From Microcaldota archaeon (lineage in GTDB: Archaea > Micrarchaeota > Micrarchaeia > Anstonellales > Bilamarchaeaceae), in NCBI GenBank assembly GCA_014727975.1, contig WJMK01000041.1, forward strand, positions 1-32,415: a stretch of DNA of 32,415 nucleotides, in the 5' to 3' direction. The notes under the pieces were generated by a model. That model was not told where the DNA came from and did no database searches. It worked only from the letters and a program-made list of their open reading frames with translations. Position numbers and translations under genes: made by a program. Every line of letters starts with the position of its first letter. The first letter of the stretch is position 1. Below, in pieces: positions 6,392 through 12,380 of the stretch.

Positions 6392-7126
6392 TCAGAGCTT
6401 CAGCTTCCCCCTCTCTTCCTTTTCGTAGGATTTCTTGAGTGCATCAGCCTGCAGCTCATAGACTTTCTCTGAAGCCTCAATCGCCTCATCTATGTTCTGG
6501 GCAAGCTCTTCCCTTGTGAGGAGCCCGTCCATCTGCATGAGCACGATTTGCTTGTCCCTGTGCGTAACTGCCATGGGCACATCAGATTCCCCGTAGTTGT
6601 CCTCGTCCTTTCCAAGGTCCACTACGAGCTGCCCGTTAATTTTCCCAACTGCAATTGCAGAGACCATGTCACTCATCGGGATACCAGCATCTGCAAGGGC
6701 AACAGCAGCCGCAGTCAAAGAAGCAACCCTTGTCCCTCCTTCTGCCTGCACAACTTCAATGTAAACTTCAATCTGGCTCCTTGGGAACTGGCTGCTCAGC
6801 ACAACCGGCTCAAAAGCCTCCCTAATCACCTTGGAGATTTCAATGCTCCTGCGGTTAGGGCCGCTCCTTGAGTGCTCTCCCTTTGAGCAGAAAGGTGCCA
6901 TTGTGTATCTTATTTTGAGCTTTGCCTTGTACGGGTCTGCCCCATGCTTTGGGATACATTCTCTTGGGCCATAAACCCCCGCGAGCACTTTGTTTCCGCC
7001 CCACTCCACAAGCGCAGAGCCCTGGGCTTCCTTAAGCACGCCTGCTTCAATCTTCACAGGCCTCAGGTCCTTCGGGGTCCTTCCATCAAGCCTTTTTCCA
7101 TCTTTAATCAATTCTGGCTTTTCCAT
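6392..7126 (-). CDS. rrp41: Exosome complex catalytic subunit Rrp41
   Basis: The phosphorolytic 3'-5' exoribonuclease subunit (RNase PH fold). Features include DGKRLDGRTPKDLRPVKIEAGVLKEAQGSALVEWGGNKVLAGVYGP, the phosphate/RNA-binding GEHSRSGPNRRSIEISKVIREA, SQIEVYIEVVQAEGGTRVASLTAAAVALADAGIPM, and the catalytic loop DLGKDEDNYGESDVPMAVT. At 244 residues it has the usual archaeal length. The active-site acidic residues appear intact, so this copy should be catalytic. The gene is packed 4 bases after rrp4 and 10 before rrp42, so the three proteins are probably made together. Confidence 0.96.
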   Translation of the reverse strand: MEKPELIKDGKRLDGRTPKDLRPVKIEAGVLKEAQGSALVEWGGNKVLAGVYGPRECIPKHGADPYKAKLKIRYTMAPFCSKGEHSRSGPNRRSIEISKVIREAFEPVVLSSQFPRSQIEVYIEVVQAEGGTRVASLTAAAVALADAGIPMSDMVSAIAVGKINGQLVVDLGKDEDNYGESDVPMAVTHRDKQIVLMQMDGLLTREELAQNIDEAIEASEKVYELQADALKKSYEKEERGKLKL

Positions 7127-7130
7127 TCAA

Positions 7131-8003
7131 TCACATCTCTTCAATATCAATTCCTTTCTTTTTTACTTCTCCGGATTCTTCAGCTGCCCCTGCACTTTTC
7201 GAGTGCATGATCGGGTTTTGCTTTTCTTCTTCACTGCTCCCTGCATCTTTTTCCTCTTTTTCTGAAACGGGCTCCCCTTCTGAGGGTTCAGAAGGCTCCG
7301 CGGTTTCCGGCTCCTTTGCAGGCTCCGGAGTTTCTTCCGCAGGCTCACTGAGCCCGCTTTTCTCTTCAGGGGGCTTCTCCTCTTCGCGCGGAGGAACCTT
7401 CACATCTCCCCCGTGCTCATTCAGGTACTCGGCAACCTTGTCTGTAAGGCCATGCTTGTGCGCATTTGCCACAATGAAGTTTATTGTCTTGAGCGCAAGC
7501 GGGAGGTTCCCCTTGCCGCCAATCCAGATATATCCGTTGTTCCCTACGAAAATAGAGCATCCTGTCCCGTCTCGGATTACATTGAGCATGCTGCTCTTTT
7601 TCCCTATAATCCTTGGCACTTTGGATGCAGGCACATCCACAATCTTCCCTGCAGGGAGCCGCTTTGCATCAGTAATGTCCGCATTGCCAACCTCGTCCAC
7701 GAACTTAACGCGCCCGTAAATAAGGTCGCCCTGCTGGAAGCTTACGCGCGTAAACTTGGAACTTATGAACCCATCGTAGGGCAGGTTTAGCTCAATAGAG
7801 TAGCCCGCATGCCTTACATTCGTAACTATTCCAACCACATTGTCCCCGGGCTTGGGCTTGTACACAAGCTCCAGCGGGATAAACCTGTCATCCCTTACCA
7901 TTCCAAGCACGGTTGCATATGTTTTCCCGTCCACCACTGCGGTGTTCGGAACTCTCATCTCCTTTTCCCAGAGCATTTCTCCGGGCACTACAATCTTTTC
8001 CAA
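7131..8003 (-). CDS. rrp4: Exosome RNA-binding cap subunit Rrp4 with long acidic tail
   Basis: RNA-binding cap of the exosome. Residues 1-55 are the N-terminal domain (EKIVVPGEMLWEKE), ~55-115 the S1 domain (GDNVVGIVTNVRHAGYSIELNLPYDGFIS), and ~120-185 the KH domain with GKIVDVPASKVPRIIGKKSSMLNVI. The remaining ~85 residues are a low-complexity Glu/Pro/Ser tail that most Rrp4 proteins lack. The start is a TTG at 8003, supported by a GGTGA ribosome binding site about 5 nt before it and by the family N-terminus; the next Met is at residue 10. It lies between SBDS and rrp41, as in the canonical archaeal superoperon. Confidence 0.94.
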   Translation of the reverse strand: MEKIVVPGEMLWEKEMRVPNTAVVDGKTYATVLGMVRDDRFIPLELVYKPKPGDNVVGIVTNVRHAGYSIELNLPYDGFISSKFTRVSFQQGDLIYGRVKFVDEVGNADITDAKRLPAGKIVDVPASKVPRIIGKKSSMLNVIRDGTGCSIFVGNNGYIWIGGKGNLPLALKTINFIVANAHKHGLTDKVAEYLNEHGGDVKVPPREEEKPPEEKSGLSEPAEETPEPAKEPETAEPSEPSEGEPVSEKEEKDAGSSEEEKQNPIMHSKSAGAAEESGEVKKKGIDIEEM

Positions 8004-8011
8004 TCAATCAC

Positions 8012-8704
8012 CTATTCAATTTTCTTTGTCTCGACCTCTCCGGCCGTCAGCTTGTTCATATGGTCTATGAATTCCCCCTGCATTCCCGCAGGGATTTCCA
8101 CTACCGCAATAAGGTAGCCGTCCTTGAGCCACTGCTCCTTCTTTATCCCGTAGGTTTTCAGCGACCCGTACGCACGGTGCGAATGCTCCGCAGGGATTTT
8201 CACAGCAATCTGTATTTTCTCGAACTTAATCGGAATCAATGGCCTGAGCTTCTTGAGCAGCTCTTCCATCTGTACCTTCGGGTCCTTGAACGGGTCCACA
8301 TGGAACCGCACCTCCTCCATCGCATTCTCAATGCGCATTGGGGGAATGGGCGCCTTGGTCCTCACATCGATTGCTTCCCTGCAAATCATATCTATTATTT
8401 TCTTGCGCTTCTCCTCCACTTTCTTCTTGCGCTGTTCAGTTGTGAGCTGCACAGTCCCCTTCCTGAGCACCAGTTCCAGTATCTCAGTTATGTCCGTGGT
8501 CCCGAAAGCTTTCTGTAGGTCTGAGCTCTTTGCCCGCTCAGCCTTCTTTGCGTTCTCGTAAACCTCTTCCACCACGAGTATGTTCTTGAGGTCTTTTTTG
8601 CTTCCGTCCAAATACAGGTATGTATTCTTGGGGTCCACATAAAGCTCAAAGTGCTTCCCCTCTTTGTCGTAGGAAGCAAGTATCGCATTGTCTAAGCTTA
8701 CCAT
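8012..8704 (-). CDS. sdo1: Ribosome maturation protein SBDS (Sdo1)
   Basis: A 230-residue protein of the Shwachman-Bodian-Diamond syndrome family, which helps release eIF6/aIF6 from the 60S/50S subunit. The FYSH domain covers ~1-90 (KHFELYVDPKNTYLYLDGSKKDLKNILVVEEVYENAKKAERAKSSDLQKAFGTTDITEILELVLRKG). The helical middle domain has RKKKVEEKRKKIIDMICREAIDVRTKAPIPPMRIENAMEEV. The C-terminal ferredoxin-like domain includes HSHRAYGSLKTYGIKKEQWLKDGYLIAVVEIPAGMQGEFIDHMNKLTAG. It is the first gene of the superoperon; the proteasome alpha gene often found before it is absent. Confidence 0.95.
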   Translation of the reverse strand: MVSLDNAILASYDKEGKHFELYVDPKNTYLYLDGSKKDLKNILVVEEVYENAKKAERAKSSDLQKAFGTTDITEILELVLRKGTVQLTTEQRKKKVEEKRKKIIDMICREAIDVRTKAPIPPMRIENAMEEVRFHVDPFKDPKVQMEELLKKLRPLIPIKFEKIQIAVKIPAEHSHRAYGSLKTYGIKKEQWLKDGYLIAVVEIPAGMQGEFIDHMNKLTAGEVETKKIE

Positions 8705-8733
8705 ATCACCACGGCATTAACATTCAAACTGGC

Positions 8734-8741
8734 CTTTTTAA
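8734..8741 (-). promoter_or_regulatory. TATA box of the SBDS-exosome-purA superoperon
   Basis: Minus-strand TTAAAAAG is centred about 33 nt before the SBDS ATG at 8704, predicting a start just before the GGTGAT that precedes the ATG. No clear internal promoter was seen down to purA, so the ten genes may share this one. Confidence 0.45.
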
Positions 8742-8782
8742 GCGCCAGAAGACGACATGAAGGTTATTTTATTATACATTGA

Positions 8783-8790
8783 TTTATAAA
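8783..8790. promoter_or_regulatory. Palindromic TATA-like element in the divergent spacer
   Basis: TTTATAAA, which reads the same on both strands, sits in the 214-base spacer between the divergent SBDS and uL1 genes. It could serve either direction as a second promoter. The rest of the spacer is AT-rich without a detectable gene. Confidence 0.3.
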
Positions 8791-8839
8791 CCTTTTTACT
8801 TGCAGTATCCCCTCCGCCTGCAACCTTATTTGCGAGTAA

Positions 8840-8848
8840 TTTAAAAAA
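8840..8848 (+). promoter_or_regulatory. TATA box of the uL1-uL10-P1 operon
   Basis: TTTAAAAAA lies 71-79 nt before the uL1 ATG, implying a 5' leader of ~45-50 nt. This contrasts with the leaderless pattern of most genes here. A second element (TCTATAATA, ~8850-8858) is an alternative. Confidence 0.45.
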
Positions 8849-8895
8849 GTTTCTATAATACAAGTAGGACAACAGTCAATTTCTGCCCGCAAGCA

Positions 8896-8913
8896 CTGCT
8901 GGTAGCAGGAGGG
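8896..8913 (+). promoter_or_regulatory. Leader hairpin and Shine-Dalgarno of the uL1 mRNA
   Basis: A perfect 5-bp hairpin (CTGCT-GGT-AGCAG) runs directly into the GGAGGG ribosome binding site 5 nt before the uL1 ATG. Archaeal uL1 represses its own operon by binding mRNA near the start. This hairpin, or one just inside the gene (GCATCG-AAG-CGATGC, 8944-8958), could be part of such a site. Resemblance to known uL1 targets was not established. Confidence 0.35.
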
Positions 8914-8918
8914 ATTGA

Positions 8919-9554
8919 ATGGATAAAAAGAAGTTAGTTGCAGGCATCGAAGCGATGCTTAAGGAAAAAGGAAGCAGGAAGTTCACCCAGTCAGTTGAAG
9001 TCATCTTCAACTTCAGGGGAATTGATTTCTCGAAGCCGGAAAACAGGCTGAACCTGGACATTGCGCTCCCCCATGGGAAGGGCGGCAAGGAGCCCAAGGT
9101 CGTGGTAATCGCTGAAGCAGACATGGGCGCATCTGCAAAAAAGGCAGGCGCGGACGAAGTCCTTTCAGTGGACAAGCTCCTGGAATACAAGAAGGACCAG
9201 CCCAAGCTCAAGAAGCTTGTTCAGGATTCCGTATTCCTCACGCAGCCCAACCTTCTCGGGCAGATTGCAAAGAATTTCGGGCAGTTCCTCGCGGTAAGGG
9301 GAAAGATGCCCAAGCCATTGGTGGGCAACCCGGAAAACGCAATCAACGCAGCAAAGCGCTCCGTGCGCATAAGCTCAAAGGGAAAATACATGCCTGTTGC
9401 ACAGGCATTTGTAGGCTCTGAGGCGATGGAGCCCAAGCAGCTTGCAGAAAACATTGAAGCAGTGTACGATGCAGTGAAGAACAAGGCTGGTGCGTCAAGC
9501 ATAAAGTCCGCCTATGTAAAGCTCACTATGGGCAAGGCGGTCCAGGTGATGTGA
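8919..9554 (+). CDS. rpl1: Large ribosomal subunit protein uL1
   Basis: The protein has 211 residues and forms the mobile L1 stalk near the E site. Recognisable archaeal segments are RKFTQSVEVIFNFRGIDFSKPENRLNLDIALPHGKG, VVIAEADMGASAKKAGADEVLS, QDSVFLTQPNLLGQIAKNFGQFLAVRGKMPKPL, and the C-terminal SIKSAYVKLTMGKAVQVM. Length is typical. The ATG at 8919 has a strong GGAGGG site 5 nt upstream. It starts the uL1-uL10-P1 operon, whose expression is controlled by uL1 itself in other archaea; a leader hairpin here makes that plausible. Confidence 0.96.
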   Translation: MDKKKLVAGIEAMLKEKGSRKFTQSVEVIFNFRGIDFSKPENRLNLDIALPHGKGGKEPKVVVIAEADMGASAKKAGADEVLSVDKLLEYKKDQPKLKKLVQDSVFLTQPNLLGQIAKNFGQFLAVRGKMPKPLVGNPENAINAAKRSVRISSKGKYMPVAQAFVGSEAMEPKQLAENIEAVYDAVKNKAGASSIKSAYVKLTMGKAVQVM

Positions 9555-9564
9555 GGTGGGAACT

Positions 9565-10659
9565 ATGGCAGAAGAAAAGAAAGAAACCAGGGAAAGAGCA
9601 GAACTCGCAAAAAAGAAGGCCCAGGTGGAAGAATACAAGAAGGAATTCTCAGCCTCCAAGAACCTAGTTGTTATTGACTTAAGGAAGCTCCCGGACAGGC
9701 TTCTCCAGAATGTAAGGAAGAAGCTCAGGGACCAGGGGACCAAAATCCGCGTAGGGAAGTCCGCAGTGATGACCCGTGCGCTTGAGGGTGCAAAGAAGCC
9801 CAAGGAGCTCATTGACCTCTTTGAGCAGCCTGCAGCAGTAGTCCTTACTGAACTCTCCCCGTATGAACTCAACAAGTTCTTCCAGGAGAACACAATGGAC
9901 GTTATTGCAAAGCCGGGCCAGGTTGCGCCCACAGACATCACAGTTCCCAAAGGGGAAACCGAGCTTCCGCCCGGCCCCGCGCTTTCAGAATTGAAGGCAG
10001 CAGGGATTAATGCGCAGATTCGCGGCCCAAAGATTTCCATTGTAAAAGATTCAACAGTGGTCAAGGCAGGGGAAGAGATTAGCTCTGACAAGGCAAAGGC
10101 CCTTGGAACACTCGGGTTCAAGCCCTTCAAGGTGAACGTGGATGTCCTCCTTGCATATGATGGGGAATATATATACTCCCCGGACCTGCTGAACATCTCC
10201 GCGGAAACGCTTGCGCCGGAGTTCACGGATGCCCTCCAGTCCTCATTCAACCTTTCAGTGAATGCGGACGTGCCTACCGAGCAGAACATTACTCTCCTGC
10301 TCACCGAGGCATTTACCCAGGGAATGAACGCCGCTGTAAATGGCGACATTTACTCTCCACAATCGATAGAGCAGCTTCTCTCCCAGTCCCTCAGGACCGG
10401 GATGGCTCTGTCCGATAAAGTGCCGGAAACTCCGGCATCGGAGAAACCCGAAGCCAAGGAAACACCAAAAGAGGAACCCAAGGCCGAGGAACCCAAAGCT
10501 GAGGGGAAACCAAAGGAAGAACCCAAAGCGGAGGAAAAATCCGCATCCGGAGCATCTACCTCCACAAAAGACGAGTCTCCAGATGCGCCCTCAGGTGCTT
10601 CTACTGAGGAAAAGAAAGAAAAGGCTGAAGAGGAATCCGAAGCCAAAAAAGAGGAATAA
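9565..10659 (+). CDS. rplP0: Large ribosomal subunit protein uL10 (P0)
   Basis: Stalk base that binds the GTPase centre rRNA and recruits P1 dimers. The N-terminal domain has KLPDRLLQNVRKKLRDQGTKIRVGKSAVMTRALEGAKKP. The insertion domain has PGPALSELKAAGINAQIRGPKISIVKDSTVVKAGEEISSDKAKALGTLGFKPFKVNVDVLLAYDGEYIYSPDLL. It is followed by P1-binding helices around TLLLTEAFTQGMNAAVNG and IEQLLSQSLRTGMALSDK. The last ~75 residues are Lys/Glu/Pro-rich repeats (KEEPKAEEPKAE) ending AKKEE. The usual GLxxLFG ending, present in the P1 next door, is missing. The ATG at 9565 is preferred to the GTG at 9556 because AGGTGGG precedes it. Confidence 0.94.
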   Translation: MAEEKKETRERAELAKKKAQVEEYKKEFSASKNLVVIDLRKLPDRLLQNVRKKLRDQGTKIRVGKSAVMTRALEGAKKPKELIDLFEQPAAVVLTELSPYELNKFFQENTMDVIAKPGQVAPTDITVPKGETELPPGPALSELKAAGINAQIRGPKISIVKDSTVVKAGEEISSDKAKALGTLGFKPFKVNVDVLLAYDGEYIYSPDLLNISAETLAPEFTDALQSSFNLSVNADVPTEQNITLLLTEAFTQGMNAAVNGDIYSPQSIEQLLSQSLRTGMALSDKVPETPASEKPEAKETPKEEPKAEEPKAEGKPKEEPKAEEKSASGASTSTKDESPDAPSGASTEEKKEKAEEESEAKKEE

Positions 10660-10661
10660 AA

Positions 10662-10991
10662 ATGGCAAAAGTAGACCCATATTTGCATGCCGTGCTTGTT
10701 TTGCACGGATCCGGGAAAGATGTTTCCCAGGAAGGAATTGTAGCTGTAATGAAAGCCGCCGGAGCTGAGGCTGATGAAGCTAAGGCAAAGGTTCTTTCTG
10801 AAGCAGTGAAGGGAGTGGACTTCGAGGACCTCCTCAAGAATGTTGCTACTGTTGCGGCAGCACCCGCAGCAGCACCTGCAGCACCCGCAGCAGGCGGAGA
10901 GGAAAAGAAGGAAGAGGAAGGAGAAGAAGAGCCAACTGAAGAAAAGAAGGAAGAGCAGGCAGCTGAAGGCCTTGCAAACCTTTTCGGATAA
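10662..10991 (+). CDS. rpl12: Ribosomal stalk protein P1 (archaeal L12)
   Basis: The protein has 109 residues. The N-terminal dimerisation and uL10-binding helices read DPYLHAVLVLHGSGKDVSQEGIVAVMKAAGAEADEAKAKVLSEAVKGVDFEDLLKN. An Ala/Pro hinge follows (AAAPAAAPAAPAAGG), then a charged Glu/Lys region, ending in the conserved factor-binding tip GLANLFG. Several dimers of this protein recruit aEF1A and aEF2 to the ribosome. It lies 2 bases after uL10, with a GAGGAAT ribosome binding site formed by the uL10 end, and closes the operon before a T-rich terminator. Confidence 0.96.
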   Translation: MAKVDPYLHAVLVLHGSGKDVSQEGIVAVMKAAGAEADEAKAKVLSEAVKGVDFEDLLKNVATVAAAPAAAPAAPAAGGEEKKEEEGEEEPTEEKKEEQAAEGLANLFG

Positions 10992-11008
10992 GCACAACTC
11001 CCAAATTC

Positions 11009-11034
11009 CCTTTTTTTTATTTTCTTTTTGTTTT
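11009..11034 (+). terminator. T-rich terminator after P1 gene
   Basis: Long T-runs (eight Ts, then TTTTCTTTTTGTTTT-like sequence) start about 18 nt after the P1 stop. This is a typical archaeal intrinsic terminator without a clear stem. Confidence 0.6.
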
Positions 11035-11062
11035 GCCCTTGCATTGCCTATTTAGTGCAACA

Positions 11063-11070
11063 CTTTTAAA
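11063..11070 (+). promoter_or_regulatory. TATA box of the single-pass membrane protein gene
   Basis: CTTTTAAA is centred about 28 nt before the ATG at 11095, which predicts a leaderless transcript. Confidence 0.5.
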
Positions 11071-11094
11071 CCCTTATAATCACTAATTAATGCC

Positions 11095-11736
11095 ATGGGC
11101 ACTGATGGTTCAGATAGAAAAAAATTTTCAGGCACTGGAAAAAAAGGGCTCATGGGCCAGGGTCCGCCACCAATCCCCGAGGCAGCAAAAAGGCCATGCG
11201 CACGTCCGCCCCCGCTTCCAGGCCAATCCCCGGAACAGGACGAACCCACGAACCCCAGGATTTACAGGGACCAGCTGAGCATGCTGGAAACCCTTGCTTC
11301 ATTTTATCCTGATGAAGCACAAGTGCTGAGGAAGAATGGAAATGCAAAGCCTGTCCTTCAGCGCCACCTCAAGCACCTGAAGGATGAGCTGCTCATGCAG
11401 CTGGAAGGCACCACAAACTTCTTTTTCCGCATCCCCCTGAGGCATGTTGCTATAGGCGCAACCTTTTTTGCGCTTGCAGCAGGTGGATTGGCATTCCATT
11501 CCTGCACAAAGCTCGGGGAGCTGCAGAGGAGCATGCAGGAAACAGAAAAGAATCAACGGGAGCTCCAGCAGGAAATAAAGAAGCTGGAAACCCAGCTGGA
11601 AGGCCTTGCCCCAAAAGAGAAGCAAAAGCCAAAGAAAACCTCATTCCTCCCAAGGTGCCTGAAGAGCCCCCCGCAAAAGCCAATGCAGAAAACAATTCCA
11701 AAAAGAAAGCCAATAAGAAGGGCAGCGTATTCCTAG
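11095..11736 (+). CDS. Single-pass membrane protein with coiled coil, unknown function
   Basis: The protein has 213 residues and is not recognised. Residues 1-55 are Pro/Gly-rich and probably disordered. Residues ~56-110 are helical (PRIYRDQLSMLETLASFYPDEAQVLRK...KHLKDELLMQL). One transmembrane segment (HVAIGATFFALAAGGLAFHSC) is followed by a coiled coil (LGELQRSMQETEKNQRELQQEIKKLETQLEGLA). The last ~40 residues are Lys/Pro/Arg-rich. In the +1-shifted frame the same DNA encodes a Glu/Ala/Lys-rich tail resembling other tails in this genome, so a frameshift near 11605-11612 (CCCCAAAA) is possible. The gene end overlaps the convergent gene by 4 bases. Confidence 0.6.
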   Translation: MGTDGSDRKKFSGTGKKGLMGQGPPPIPEAAKRPCARPPPLPGQSPEQDEPTNPRIYRDQLSMLETLASFYPDEAQVLRKNGNAKPVLQRHLKHLKDELLMQLEGTTNFFFRIPLRHVAIGATFFALAAGGLAFHSCTKLGELQRSMQETEKNQRELQQEIKKLETQLEGLAPKEKQKPKKTSFLPRCLKSPPQKPMQKTIPKRKPIRRAAYS

Positions 11737-12380
11737 CCCTCCTCTTCCATAAGTTCCTTGTCCTTTAGTTCATTTTTTTCTTTCCTGCGCACAGCATAGC
11801 CCAAATCAGAATCAGTAAGGCACACAAGCACTGCCTCCTCCGCCCCCTTTTCCATCACCGCAAGCCATACATGGCTCTCGCTTTTCCCAACCCCGAATAC
11901 AGGGTTTTCTATTCCTGCAACCCCTGCTTTCTCCAGCGTAATCCCTATATGTGTCCCGCCGCGCACAACAAAGATGACTTTTTTTGTGCAAATTGCCAGG
12001 GTTTCTGAATCAATAACCACATAATTGTTGCTGGAGATGTTTTCCCCAAGCTCAAAGTCCCTGGGATATACCCCGAATGCAGCATCTTCCACAATAATTT
12101 CAAGCAACACAAGCTTGTCCGAGCCAGGGTTCAGCAAATAGACAAAATAGTGCCCTCCCTCTTTCCTGTGCACAATTATTTCAGCGTCCCCGCTAAGCCC
12201 CCTGATTCCGAAATCCTTGGGGTCCACAAGCTGAAGGAGCCCGGTTTTGGGGTGCTTAATTCCGATCATCCCCTTGTCCACTTCAATTATTAGCTCCCCT
12301 ATCTCTTCGGCCTGCTGCTTCCCCTCCCTTTTTGCAGAAACCCATTCCTCAATCATATTCCAGGTTACGTGTTCGTGCAT
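11733..12380 (-). CDS. Unknown protein coupled to the MTA/SAH deaminase gene
   Basis: The protein has 215 residues and is not recognised. It looks soluble and beta-rich, with many short strands (ELIIEVDKGMIGIKHPKTGLLQLV, AEIIVHRKEGGHYFVYLL, LVLLEIIVEDAAFGVYP, YVVIDSETLAICTKKVIFVVRGGTHIGITL, HVWLAVMEKGAEEAVLVCLTDSDLGYAVRR). No signal peptide or membrane segment is seen, and the C-terminus is highly charged. The ATG shares its first base with the TGA of the deaminase gene (TGATG), so the two are translationally coupled; this hints at a role in the same pathway without showing one. Confidence 0.7.
   Translation of the reverse strand: MHEHVTWNMIEEWVSAKREGKQQAEEIGELIIEVDKGMIGIKHPKTGLLQLVDPKDFGIRGLSGDAEIIVHRKEGGHYFVYLLNPGSDKLVLLEIIVEDAAFGVYPRDFELGENISSNNYVVIDSETLAICTKKVIFVVRGGTHIGITLEKAGVAGIENPVFGVGKSESHVWLAVMEKGAEEAVLVCLTDSDLGYAVRRKEKNELKDKELMEEEG

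Noticed and set aside
9495-10349. 284-residue minus-strand ORF
   Set aside because: It is antisense to uL10, whose identity is clear; its Ser/Phe-rich translation is a typical shadow.
10440-10659. KEEPKAEEPKAE repeats in uL10 as a repeat element
   Set aside because: This is coding low-complexity tail sequence, in frame and typical of stalk proteins.
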